A stretch of DNA of 15,082 nucleotides from Chloroflexota bacterium (GCA_016210295.1 JACQUM010000049.1:1-15082); one strand, 5' to 3'; positions 1 through 7,122 are shown, numbered from the stretch's first letter. The notes: generated from the letters alone by a model not told the origin. Program-made: numbers and translations.

Positions 1-73
1 CTACGCCTTGCGGCACATGATCCTAAGTCATGCTCGTCTAACACATCCGACACTTCCCCAAAAAACATTCGAG

Positions 74-147
74 TGACCCGCAGAGGACTTGAACATCAAA
101 CACGCTGATAAAGAGTCAGCTGCTCTGCCAGGTTGAGCTAGCGGGCC
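74..147 (-). tRNA. tRNA-Lys (anticodon CUU), atypical
   Basis: Read on the minus strand, a full cloverleaf can be drawn: acceptor GGCCCGC pairs with GCGGGTC (one G-U), the D-stem is GCTC/GAGC with a GG-containing loop, the anticodon stem GCTGA/TCAGC is perfect around loop CTCTTTA, a five-base variable loop follows, and the T-loop is TTCAAGT. Anticodon CUU decodes lysine codon AAG. The discriminator is A and no CCA is encoded. Two things are odd. Position 37 is U where a purine is nearly universal. The T-stem TGATG/CCTCT has two non-pairs (U49-U65 and U52-C62). The gene may therefore be a decaying copy, a divergent tRNA, or carry sequence errors. A consensus -10 box sits just upstream, which suggests it is or was transcribed. 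Confidence 0.85.
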
Positions 148-401
148 AGTCTTCGCGCCATTATACCCCAAACGGCGGCACGTCTTACCTGGGAGCAAAA
201 TCCCCCGAATCATCGGGAGAAGACCTCCCTAGAGGTGCCTGCCGTTTCTTCCCCTTTTGCGGGCTCGAGACGGCCCCCAGGGGCGGAGGCTACCATAGGA
301 GCCGTGGGGCGTCAAGCGTTCCTGGAATATATTTGCCCTATGCCTCAAGGCGCCCCTCTTCTATGGCTGCGCGATGCGTTGCCCTGCCTGCAAGAAGATC
401 T
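148..401. other. Non-coding stretch upstream of the tRNA
   Basis: No convincing protein gene is seen between the tRNA and the end of the crotonase gene. On the minus strand a possible second promoter has TTGACG at 310-315 and TAGCCT at 287-292, 17 bp apart, with a poor -10. Between it and the tRNA are two small perfect hairpins with five-base-pair stems and four-base loops, at 223-236 (ACCTC/GAGGT) and 204-217 (CCCGA/TCGGG). They could fold in a longer precursor RNA but may be chance. No clear terminator for the crotonase gene was found. Confidence 0.4.
160..188 (-). promoter_or_regulatory. Promoter of the tRNA gene
   Basis: On the minus strand a perfect TATAAT lies at 160-165, twelve bases before the tRNA 5' end, so transcription would start about five bases upstream of the mature tRNA. 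The -35 position at a 17-bp spacing (183-188) reads GTAAGA, a weak 3/6 match. Confidence 0.55.
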
Positions 402-1190
402 CTAGCGTCCCTGGAAGAGGGGCTCTCTCTTTTCGCGGAAGGCGCGTGGACCTTCCTTCGAATCCTCCGAGAGGCCGGCGTATTTCTGGTGGTACAGCTC
501 CATCTCGAGCTGGCTCCCGAATGTTCCCTCCAGGCCTCGATAGAGCTCTCGCCGGATCAGTTGGAGGGCAATGGGGGCGCCCCTGGCCAGGGTGCGGGCC
601 ATCTCACCCGTGGCCTCGGCCAGTTGCTCCGGGGGGACGACCTTGTTGACCAGTCCCATCTGGGCGGCCTCCTGCGCATCCACGACGCGGCCGGTGTAGA
701 GGATATCCGCCGCCCTGGCGAGCCCGATGATCCGCGGCAGGAAGAAGGTCATGCAGGCCTCGGGGACCAGGCTGATGCGGGAGAAAGCAGTGGCAAACTT
801 GGCGGCCGTGGAGGCGATGCGGATGTCGCAGGAGACGGCCATGGCCATCCCCAGGCCGGCCGCCGCTCCGTTCACCGAGGCCAGGGTGGGCTTGGGCAGG
901 TCCCACATGATGCGGGCGAAGGCCTCCTGGAAGGAGTCCCGCGGGAGGAGGTTCCGAGGCCCTTCGCTGCCTGTGCTCTCGGAGGAGATGTCCGCCCCGG
1001 CGCAGAAGCCTCGGGTGCCCGCCCCGGCGAAGACGACAACGCGGACGGCGTCGTCCTGGTTGGCGTCCCGGAGGGCGTCCAGGATCTCATGGCGCATGAG
1101 CTGCGTGATCGCGTTCAGCTTCTCCGGCCTGTTGAAGGTGATGGTGGCGATGCCGTCGGCCTTCTCGTAGATGATGTCCTTGTACGCCAT
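402..1190 (-). CDS. Enoyl-CoA hydratase/isomerase family protein
   Basis: A complete crotonase-fold protein of 262 residues, the normal length for the family, acting on acyl-CoA thioesters in the cytoplasm. The N-terminal FNRPEKLNAI (residues 19-28), the oxyanion-hole segment RGFCAGADIS (60-69) and the second oxyanion segment around NGAAAGLGM (107-115) are present. The glutamates used by hydratases (GGGCE and FGQPE positions) are replaced by Ala and Phe. Instead a single acid lies in SLVPEA (Glu144), the position used by isomerase-like members such as PaaG and delta3,delta2-enoyl-CoA isomerases. I therefore infer an isomerase or PaaG-like role rather than classical hydration. The ATG at 1190 is preferred over an in-frame start 14 codons upstream because AGGGGGG lies five bases before it and the protein then begins like its family. 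Confidence 0.93.
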   Translation of the reverse strand: MAYKDIIYEKADGIATITFNRPEKLNAITQLMRHEILDALRDANQDDAVRVVVFAGAGTRGFCAGADISSESTGSEGPRNLLPRDSFQEAFARIMWDLPKPTLASVNGAAAGLGMAMAVSCDIRIASTAAKFATAFSRISLVPEACMTFFLPRIIGLARAADILYTGRVVDAQEAAQMGLVNKVVPPEQLAEATGEMARTLARGAPIALQLIRRELYRGLEGTFGSQLEMELYHQKYAGLSEDSKEGPRAFREKREPLFQGR

Positions 1191-1231
1191 TGTTCCCCCC
1201 TGTCTGGATATTCCCCCTGCGAGGTCGCTCA

Positions 1232-1260
1232 ATTATAGTCGAGTCGGTAGAGGCAAACAA
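1232..1260 (-). promoter_or_regulatory. Sigma-70-type promoter of the crotonase gene
   Basis: On the minus strand TTGTTT (1255-1260) and a perfect TATAAT (1232-1237) are separated by exactly 17 bp. The predicted start near 1225 gives a leader of about 35 bases carrying the AGGGGGG ribosome binding site. This implies the crotonase gene is transcribed apart from the dienelactone hydrolase gene upstream of it. Confidence 0.7.
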
Positions 1261-1303
1261 CGCCCCGGCTGTGCACTGCGCAGGGAGGGGGAAGCTGCCG
1301 CTC

Positions 1304-1984
1304 CTAGCGGACCAGATTCGTCTTGAAGAACTCCAGGACCCGCTTCCAGGAGTCTTCCGCGGCCTGCCTGTGATAGACGGTCCCCCTATCGTTGAAGAAG
1401 GAGTGCTGGGCGCCCGGATAAACGTGCACCTCGCCGTTCTTCCGCCGCCGCTTCATCTCCGCCTCTAGCTCCTTAGCCCTGCTCTCCTCGTCGCTCCCGT
1501 AGAAGGCCAGGACCGGGCACCGGACCTTCTCCAGCTCTTCCAGAGGGCTGGGGAGCCCGCCGTAGTAGACGACGCTGGCATCCACCTGTGGGCTCCGGCA
1601 TGCGGCCAGCAGGGAAAGGCCGCCGCCCATGCAATAGCCGATGACGCCTATCTTGCCACTGGCGTTGGGGAGGCCCTGCAGGTGCTCGACGGCGTTGGTC
1701 ACCTCCTTGATGGCCCGGCTCCTGTCCAGCTGCATCACGAGCTTCTGGGCGTCGGAGGGCTCGTTGGCCACCTGCCCGTGGTAAAGGTCGGGAGCGAGGG
1801 CGTCGTACCCCTCCCGGGCAAAGCGCTGGGCGATGTCCTTGATGTTCTCGTTGATACCCCACCACTCCTGGATGACGACGACCCCCGGGTGCGGTTCGGG
1901 AAGGTCCGGGCGCGCCAGGACTCCCGTCGCCTGCTGGCCGTTGCCCTTGTAATATATTTTTCTGGTGTTGACCTCCGGAGCCAT
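1304..1984 (-). CDS. Dienelactone hydrolase family protein
   Basis: A 226-residue alpha/beta hydrolase of typical length. Dienelactone hydrolases open dienelactone to maleylacetate in chlorocatechol breakdown, but many homologues act on other esters or lactones. The catalytic triad is visible: Cys118 in the nucleophile elbow GYCMGG (116-121), Asp165 in YGSDEE and His194 in AQHSF. Glu40 in QEWWG matches the conserved glutamate that orients the cysteine in the Pseudomonas enzyme. No signal peptide is seen, so it is cytoplasmic. The ATG is preceded by a strong GGGAGGA five bases away. It lies upstream of the crotonase gene on the same strand with a 113-bp gap and its own promoter. The exact substrate cannot be told from sequence. 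Confidence 0.93.
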   Translation of the reverse strand: MAPEVNTRKIYYKGNGQQATGVLARPDLPEPHPGVVVIQEWWGINENIKDIAQRFAREGYDALAPDLYHGQVANEPSDAQKLVMQLDRSRAIKEVTNAVEHLQGLPNASGKIGVIGYCMGGGLSLLAACRSPQVDASVVYYGGLPSPLEELEKVRCPVLAFYGSDEESRAKELEAEMKRRRKNGEVHVYPGAQHSFFNDRGTVYHRQAAEDSWKRVLEFFKTNLVR

Positions 1985-2005
1985 GATTGTCCTCCCTTAT
2001 CGACG

Positions 2006-2024
2006 CGTTCTAACTGGTAGAACG
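2006..2024. promoter_or_regulatory. Inverted repeat in the dienelactone hydrolase leader
   Basis: CGTTCTA and TAGAACG form perfect seven-base arms around a five-base spacer. The site falls just after the predicted transcription start and before the ribosome binding site, where a repressor operator or an RNA hairpin could act. Arms of this size can arise by chance in 15 kb, so the call rests mainly on position. Confidence 0.4.
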
Positions 2025-2039
2025 ATCTCTGTGCCGTCC

Positions 2040-2068
2040 ATAATAGCCGGGGGCCCCGCCGTTGCCAA
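2040..2068 (-). promoter_or_regulatory. Sigma-70-type promoter of the dienelactone hydrolase gene
   Basis: On the minus strand TTGGCA (2063-2068) and TATTAT (2040-2045) each match consensus at five of six bases and are 17 bp apart. Transcription would begin near 2033, giving a leader of about 48 bases. Its -35 box lies just upstream of the divergent MoxR gene. Confidence 0.68.
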
Positions 2069-2166
2069 CCAGGTTGTCAGACATGACCGACGCAGAGGGG
2101 AAGGACGACGTCAGGGACGCTGGGCCTTTCCTCCTGGTGCAGCCGCTTCCCTTTCTCTTGTCCGCA

Positions 2167-3177
2167 ATGAGCAGAAACGATAGACTGACTGCACCTTCGA
2201 CGGAGGAAGTGCGGCGGATGGCGCTGGAGAGCTTCGCGGCAGTCACGGAGCGGCTGCGCTCCAACATCGACTCGGTCATGGTCGGCAAGGCCTCGGTGAT
2301 CGAGATGATGCTCGTCGCCCTCCTCTCCGAGGGCCACGTGCTCATCGAGGACGTGCCGGGCATCGGCAAGACCACTCTGGCCAAGGCCATCGCCCGCTCC
2401 CTCGGCTGCACGTTCGGCAGAATCCAGTTCACGCCTGATTTGATGCCGGCCGACATCGTCGGCACCAACGTCTTCAATCAGAGGACAGGGGAGTTCGAGC
2501 TGCGCCCAGGCCGGCTCTTCGCCCAGATCGTCCTGGCCGACGAGGTGAACCGGGCGACTCCCCGGACGCAGTCGGCTCTTCTGGAGGCGATGCAGGAAAA
2601 CCAGGTGACCATCGAGGGCACCACGCTCCCCCTTCCGCGGCCCTTCGTGGTCCTGGCCACCCAGAACCCCATCGAGCTAGAGGGGACCTTCCCCTTGCCC
2701 GAGGCCCAGATCGATCGCTTCCTCGTACGCGTGCGCCTCGGCTATCCAACGGCCGAAGAGGAAGGAGAGCTCCTCCTCCGCTTCAGCGGGCGAGACCCCC
2801 TGGCCGAACTCCAGCCTGTCGTGACGGCAGAGGAGCTTCTGGCGATGACGGAGGAGGTGAACGGCGTCGATGTGGAGCCCTCTCTCCGGGACTACATCGT
2901 CGCCCTGGCTCAGGCGACCCGGTCTCACCCTGCGCTGGAGTTGGGGGCCAGCCCCCGTGCTACCCTCGCTCTTTACCGCACGGCCCAGGCGCTGGCGGCC
3001 CTTCGGGGGAGGCGCTACGTGGTCCCCGATGACGTGAAGTACCTTCTTCCCTTCGTCTTCGCCCATCGGATGATCCTGACGCCCCAGACGCGCTTGAGAG
3101 GCTTGACGGCCGAAGACGTATTGGCCGAGGTCGCGCGAAACGTGCCTGTGCCCGTCGCCAAGCCGGCCCGGGCCTAG
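2167..3177 (+). CDS. MoxR-family AAA+ ATPase
   Basis: A complete MoxR ATPase (336 residues with this start). MoxR proteins are AAA+ chaperone-like ATPases that help assemble or activate partner complexes, commonly encoded beside DUF58 proteins. Walker A is GIGKTT (residues 65-70), Walker B VLADEVNRA (122-130), sensor 1 ATQNP (164-168) and the arginine-finger segment LPEAQIDRF (177-185). The C-terminal AAA lid contains the sensor-2 segment GASPRA. The start is uncertain: ATG codons at 2083 and 2218 are also in frame. The one at 2218 has GGAGG 11 bases upstream and still keeps the whole ATPase; 2167 has no clear ribosome binding site but gives the more usual N-terminal length. It is the first gene of the MoxR-DUF58-DUF4129 set. 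Confidence 0.93.
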   Translation: MSRNDRLTAPSTEEVRRMALESFAAVTERLRSNIDSVMVGKASVIEMMLVALLSEGHVLIEDVPGIGKTTLAKAIARSLGCTFGRIQFTPDLMPADIVGTNVFNQRTGEFELRPGRLFAQIVLADEVNRATPRTQSALLEAMQENQVTIEGTTLPLPRPFVVLATQNPIELEGTFPLPEAQIDRFLVRVRLGYPTAEEEGELLLRFSGRDPLAELQPVVTAEELLAMTEEVNGVDVEPSLRDYIVALAQATRSHPALELGASPRATLALYRTAQALAALRGRRYVVPDDVKYLLPFVFAHRMILTPQTRLRGLTAEDVLAEVARNVPVPVAKPARA

Positions 3178-3279
3178 TCTCGGTATCAATCCGAAGCGGT
3201 AAAATTGTGCTGGCTTCTCACCCTTGGGCTCCAATGACGGGCAAGCTTTCCGATGGCAAGACAGGCTGGGTAAAGGCCT

Positions 3280-3391
3280 TTAGCGGGCTGATGAAAAACA
3301 CTCTTCGACCATCCCCCTGCCCCTTCGACTTTGCTCAGGGCAGGCTCCGGGGCTTCGCCCTCCGGACTCCCCTTTTTCGGCACCCTGTTAG
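3280..3391 (+). repeat. Dispersed MITE-like repeat, copy 1
   Basis: A 112-bp element bounded by TTAG at both ends. Its left 44 bases match copy 2 at 39 positions, and its right 28 bases (3364-3391) match at 26. The 40-bp core (3324-3363) is unrelated to the core of copy 2. The two ends are imperfect inverted repeats of each other around a shared TGAAAAA/CGAAAAA block. CCTGCCC (3316-3322) can pair with GGGCAGG (3338-3344), and TCCGG (3346-3350) with CCGGA (3362-3366). No transposase is encoded, so any mobility would need help in trans. It occupies the gap between the MoxR and DUF58 genes and ends six bases before the DUF58 start. Confidence 0.75.
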
Positions 3392-3397
3392 GTCTCT

Positions 3398-4651
3398 ATG
3401 GTCACGATAACTTCGAGCTGGCTTCTGGGGTTCGGGTTTCTCTTTGTCCTCGGCCTGGCCACAGGACGACCCCTCTTGGTGGCACTGGGTGCCATCGTGG
3501 TCCTCACCTGGTGTGTTTCCTGGGGGTGGAACCGCTTGGCGCTTCATCGTGTCGTCTTTCATCGGAGCTTCTCAACGCGTCGAGCCTTCGTCGGGGAAAC
3601 CGTCGAAGTCCACGTGCACGTCGAGAACCGCAAGGCGGTGCCACTGCCGTGGCTCTTGGTAGAGGACACCTTCCCAACGGGAGGTAAGCTGCTTCTGCGT
3701 GGCGAACAGCGCATCTACTCCATCAGTCACGCGACGTCCATCGCCAGTCACCAGAGGTTGAGTTGGGGCCACACGCTGGAATGTCGGGAGCGGGGCATCT
3801 ATCGTTTCGGTCCCGCCGAGGTCCGCAGCGGGGACATCTTCGGCTTCTTCACCTCCCCGCGGGCAGAGACTGGGATCGACTCTCTCATCATCTACCCCCG
3901 CACCGTTCCCCTGCCGGCTCTCGGGCTCCCGCCCCAGCGGCCCTTCGGCGAAGTCCGCGGCGGGCCGCGTTACCACGAGGACCCGGCGTGGTTCGTCGGC
4001 CTTCGAGAGTACCAGCCCCAGGACTCCGGCCGCCGCATCGACTGGAAGGCGACCGCTCGACGGGGAGCCCTTCAGGTCCGCATGTTCGAACCCACTGTCT
4101 CGCCGTCGTTGATGGTGCTCCTCAGCGTCGAGACCCTGGCCCCCAAGGAAGCGGTCTTCGGCTACTCGCCGCCTTTGCTGGAGCAGGCGGTGGTCGCGGC
4201 GGCATCGGTCAGTCGCTGGGCCTTGGAGCACCGGTACAGCGTCGGTTTCCTCACCAACGGGACGTCCCCCGTCTCTCAGGAGGCTATTCGGATCCTCCCC
4301 AGTCGCAACCCGAAACAACTGGTCGTTCTTCTGGAGGGGATGGCGGTGGTCGGGCCTCTCTACAACCATTCGATGGCGGAGACGCTCTGGCGGGAGGCCC
4401 ATCGTCTCCCCCTGGGTGCCACCCTGGTCCTCGTCGCCGCCTATGTCTCCGAGGAATTGGCGGATACCTTCCAAGAGCTCCAGGGGGAAGGGCACCGCAT
4501 CACGCTCTTGTGGGTCGGCGAGACGCCTCTGGAACGGGAGTTGCCAGGAGTAAGAGTGCACGACGTCGGTGGCCACCTGGCACGGCTGGAAAAGGACGCC
4601 CCCTTCTTGCGCCCCGTGCCCCTCTCGGAAGTAGCCCGTGGGAGGACGTAG
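3398..4651 (+). CDS. DUF58 domain-containing protein
   Basis: A 417-residue membrane-anchored DUF58 protein. Two hydrophobic segments (about residues 7-22 and 26-42) form an N-terminal hairpin, a beta-rich region follows, and the DUF58 signature with YQPQDSGRRIDWKATARRG spans about 204-223. The following strand, which in related von Willebrand A-like folds often carries an Asp-x-Ser-x-Ser metal site, reads LMVLLSVET and lacks the aspartate. DUF58 proteins are usual genetic partners of MoxR ATPases; the biochemical role is not established. The ribosome binding site is weak (AGGT, partly made from the end of the repeat inserted just upstream). The stop codon lies four bases before the next gene. 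Confidence 0.92.
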   Translation: MVTITSSWLLGFGFLFVLGLATGRPLLVALGAIVVLTWCVSWGWNRLALHRVVFHRSFSTRRAFVGETVEVHVHVENRKAVPLPWLLVEDTFPTGGKLLLRGEQRIYSISHATSIASHQRLSWGHTLECRERGIYRFGPAEVRSGDIFGFFTSPRAETGIDSLIIYPRTVPLPALGLPPQRPFGEVRGGPRYHEDPAWFVGLREYQPQDSGRRIDWKATARRGALQVRMFEPTVSPSLMVLLSVETLAPKEAVFGYSPPLLEQAVVAAASVSRWALEHRYSVGFLTNGTSPVSQEAIRILPSRNPKQLVVLLEGMAVVGPLYNHSMAETLWREAHRLPLGATLVLVAAYVSEELADTFQELQGEGHRITLLWVGETPLERELPGVRVHDVGGHLARLEKDAPFLRPVPLSEVARGRT

Positions 4652-4655
4652 GCAC

Positions 4656-6071
4656 ATGCTCTGGCAGAAACGCTCCCTAGAGGCGGCCCTGATCGTCACG
4701 GAGGTGGCGTGGCTCTCGGTCGTCGCCGCGCTGCTGGGCGTGTTCTTCGGACTGGGCGGCAGCCCGCTCCCCCTTTGGGCTCTCCTCCTGCTCTCTGGTG
4801 TGGGCTTCCTGACCGTACGGGCGCTGTATTCTCTCGCCTTCCCGCCTGTGGCCGGGGGTGTGGCGGCGGTGGTCGCGGGCATCGGCGTCGCGTATGTGAG
4901 CGTCGCATTGGTGAGTGAGAGCGGCTCGATGGACCTGGCCTGGCCGGGAGCGCTGAGCCGCGGCTGGGAGGCCGCCCGCGTTCCCGTCGTGAGCGGCGTC
5001 CTCGCCTTTGTCCTCTGGTGGAGCGGGGCGCGTGCGGGCCAGAGCGATACTCCTGCCAACGCCCTCGCCCGCTCCTTCAACTTCGGTATCGGTATCGTCG
5101 TCCTGGGTGCCTTGGCGGAGAGCTTCCTGCCGATTGTCTTGAGGACGGACATCGCTCTTTTCCTCTTCTTCGGCGCGAGCCTGACTGGCTTCGCTCTCTC
5201 CCAGATGAGCGTGCTAGCGCCCGTCCAGGCTCTCCACACCTCTGTGTGGCCGCGCGCCCTCGGGACGACCCTCGGCGCGGTGCTGGGCGGAAGCGCCTTG
5301 CTGGCTCTAGCGGTAGGGGGAAGCCTCGGCCAGACAGCGCAGGCCGCCCTCGGAGCCGGCCTGGCGCTTGTCGAAGCGGTGACCCGCCCAATCTTCTTCC
5401 TTTTCGGCTACGTGGCCCAGATCACCATCGAGCTGGTGAGAGCGCTTCTGGCCCTGTTCGGCGCCGGTCAGCGCGAGGTGGAGTTCAACCTGTACACACC
5501 GGATTACTCCAACGCGCCACGGGGCAACGAGTGGGCACAGGCCCTCCCCGACTGGCTTCTCCCCTTGGCAGGGTGGACGCTGGGGGCGCTCGTGGCGGGA
5601 GGGATCGTCTTCGTGCTGGTCCGGATGCTGGTCCTCCGTCCGCGGACCACGGAGCGCGAGCCCCAGGAGGAACGGGAGGCCCTGGCGAGCGAGGGGACTC
5701 TGGGAGATGAGCTTTCCTTCTTGATAGATGACGTGCTGAGCCGGCTCCGGAGGCGTCCCCCTGCCGGTCGGCCGCACTTGGACCTGGATGCCAAGGACCC
5801 CTTGTCCCTTCCCCTGGGCCTTTACTACGTTCTGCTGACCCTGGGAGAACGTCTGGGTTTACAGCGGCAGCCGTGGGCGACACCTCAGGAGTTTTCTCCC
5901 GTCCTGGCAGGCCGCCTTCCTCCGGAAGAGGTCGCGGTGCTGACGGCGGCTTTCGTCCGCGCGCGCTATGGCCAGATTCCCCCCGACGGAGAGGAGGCCG
6001 CCCGCCTCAGGGCAGCGTGGGAGCGCATCTGGGCAACGACCGGAGAAACGAAAGGTGGAGGCCCCTCGTAG
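4656..6071 (+). CDS. DUF4129 domain-containing multi-pass membrane protein
   Basis: A 471-residue protein with many hydrophobic segments in roughly its first 250 residues, another transmembrane segment near residues 300-325 (WLLPLAGWTLGALVAGG region), and a soluble C-terminal domain. The last 83 residues resemble DUF4129, with WATPQEF and FVRARYGQ. In many MoxR-DUF58 operons the third gene is a membrane transglutaminase-like protein ending in DUF4129; here I see no transglutaminase core with its Cys-His-Asp residues between the membrane part and the tail. The ATG at 4656 is chosen because it follows the DUF58 stop by four bases with GGAGG ten bases upstream; a GTG at 4638 would overlap the previous gene. 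The final codons form the left arm of the terminator hairpin. Confidence 0.88.
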   Translation: MLWQKRSLEAALIVTEVAWLSVVAALLGVFFGLGGSPLPLWALLLLSGVGFLTVRALYSLAFPPVAGGVAAVVAGIGVAYVSVALVSESGSMDLAWPGALSRGWEAARVPVVSGVLAFVLWWSGARAGQSDTPANALARSFNFGIGIVVLGALAESFLPIVLRTDIALFLFFGASLTGFALSQMSVLAPVQALHTSVWPRALGTTLGAVLGGSALLALAVGGSLGQTAQAALGAGLALVEAVTRPIFFLFGYVAQITIELVRALLALFGAGQREVEFNLYTPDYSNAPRGNEWAQALPDWLLPLAGWTLGALVAGGIVFVLVRMLVLRPRTTEREPQEEREALASEGTLGDELSFLIDDVLSRLRRRPPAGRPHLDLDAKDPLSLPLGLYYVLLTLGERLGLQRQPWATPQEFSPVLAGRLPPEEVAVLTAAFVRARYGQIPPDGEEAARLRAAWERIWATTGETKGGGPS

Positions 6072-6087
6072 AAAGGGCCTCCACCTT
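6052..6087. terminator. Hairpin terminator between convergent genes
   Basis: Perfect 13-base arms (6052-6064 AAGGTGGAGGCCC and 6075-6087 GGGCCTCCACCTT) flank a ten-base loop. The loop contains the TAG stop of the DUF4129 gene (6069-6071). The gene on the other strand ends 23 bases further on, so the hairpin can serve both transcripts. The T-rich tracts beyond it are imperfect (CCCTTCTTTT on plus, TCGTTTCTC on minus). Confidence 0.7.
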
Positions 6088-6109
6088 GGCGTGCGGTCCC
6101 TTCTTTTCG

Positions 6110-7078
6110 CTATCGTCGCCCGGCGGCGAGGCGCATTTCCCGCACACGCTGCCCCATGATTTTCTCCACGCCCTGGGGCCACTTGCGCTTCTTGGCGTCC
6201 ACCACCGGGTTGGAGAATTTCCCCACCCCCTCGATCTCGATCTCGCCGATGTCCCTGTCCTGGAGGGGGCCAAGGCCCTGGTGGTTTGTCCCGCACATGA
6301 AGAGGTCACCCACCTTGAGGGTCATGATGGCGGACATGACTTCAATGAGCTCTGGGATGCGGTGCTCCATGTCGCTGGTGTTGTAGTCCTGGCGTAGCTG
6401 CCCGTTGACCCGATACTTGACACTCAGCTTGTGAGGGTCTCGGACCTCGTCGGCCGTGGTGATGGCTGGGCCGATGGGGTTGAAAGTATCGAAGGACTTA
6501 CCGAAGTTCCCCGGAAGAGCAGGCCCCGCGCCGACCATCGCGACCATGTCGGGGTTGGGGGGCCCGCCGCCGACGCCGGCGACGGGAGAGCGCGCCGAGA
6601 CATCGATCCCCGCGACATAGCCAAAGACGTAGTCCATGGCCTGGGCCGCCGGGACGTTCTTCGCGTCCTTGCCGATGACGAAGGCGAGCTCCGCCTCGTG
6701 ATGGAAGATGCGTGGCTCAAAGGAGGGGAACACAACCGTATCGCCTGGGCCGCAGATGGCCTCCGGCGACTTGAAGAAAACGCCCATCGGTCTCGGCGGC
6801 TCCACGGGGACCCCCTCCATGAAGTTGGCCTGACCCATGAGGATCTTGCCCGGCCGGGGCAAAGGCGCCCGCAGGCGAACGTCGCTCAGAGGGATGACTT
6901 TCCCTCGCTCGGCCAGCCTCTGGAGCCGCGGACGCAGTGCGGTAAAGTTTCGGATGATGCTCTCCATCCACAGCTGGGGCGAGCCTCCAGCGAGACTTCG
7001 CACCTCCCGCGAGATGTCCACCACGCCGTCCTCCTTGAGGAGGCACGGTTGGAAGTCGTTGTAGAAACCTATCCTCAT
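6110..7078 (-). CDS. Fumarylacetoacetate hydrolase (FAH) family protein
   Basis: A 322-residue FAH-fold enzyme. Family members cleave or isomerise acyl-pyruvates and similar diketo acids in aromatic catabolism, using a divalent metal. The metal ligands are visible as Glu128 and Glu130 in FHHEAELAFVIG and Asp159 in GIDVSARS. The family's KSFDTFNPIGP segment lies at 194-204 and the catalytic-lid HHEAE motif is intact. The C-terminal GDLFMCGTNHQGLGP and GEIEIEGVGKFSNPV segments are typical of the family, though GTNHQG replaces the commoner GTPxG. It starts at an ATG preceded by AAAGGGGGG (7082-7090). It is divergent from the anion permease, which may import a related organic acid; that link is inference. 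Confidence 0.93.
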   Translation of the reverse strand: MRIGFYNDFQPCLLKEDGVVDISREVRSLAGGSPQLWMESIIRNFTALRPRLQRLAERGKVIPLSDVRLRAPLPRPGKILMGQANFMEGVPVEPPRPMGVFFKSPEAICGPGDTVVFPSFEPRIFHHEAELAFVIGKDAKNVPAAQAMDYVFGYVAGIDVSARSPVAGVGGGPPNPDMVAMVGAGPALPGNFGKSFDTFNPIGPAITTADEVRDPHKLSVKYRVNGQLRQDYNTSDMEHRIPELIEVMSAIMTLKVGDLFMCGTNHQGLGPLQDRDIGEIEIEGVGKFSNPVVDAKKRKWPQGVEKIMGQRVREMRLAAGRR

Positions 7079-7122
7079 ACTCCCCCCTTTCGCGTGCCGA
7101 GTTCGTGCTCGGCAGCGTCTGG

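Noticed and set aside
28..213. Minus-strand open frame of 61 codons
   Set aside because: It reads straight through the tRNA gene and its translation is the usual tRNA shadow; no protein gene here.
333..1238. Plus-strand open frame of 301 codons
   Set aside because: It lies antisense to the well-supported crotonase gene.
1276..1283. Palindrome CTGCGCAG downstream of the dienelactone hydrolase gene
   Set aside because: Too short and without a promoter or second copy to support an operator.
3388..3393. TTAGGT as half of a DtxR-type operator
   Set aside because: No second half-site is present; it is explained by the end of the repeat.
3186..3410. Short open frames on both strands over repeat copy 1
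   Set aside because: They translate the repeat itself, and a similar shadow appears over copy 2; no coding signal.
3572..5239. Long minus-strand open frame of 555 codons
   Set aside because: It is antisense to the DUF58 and DUF4129 genes, has a composition expected from high-GC antisense frames and no family motif.
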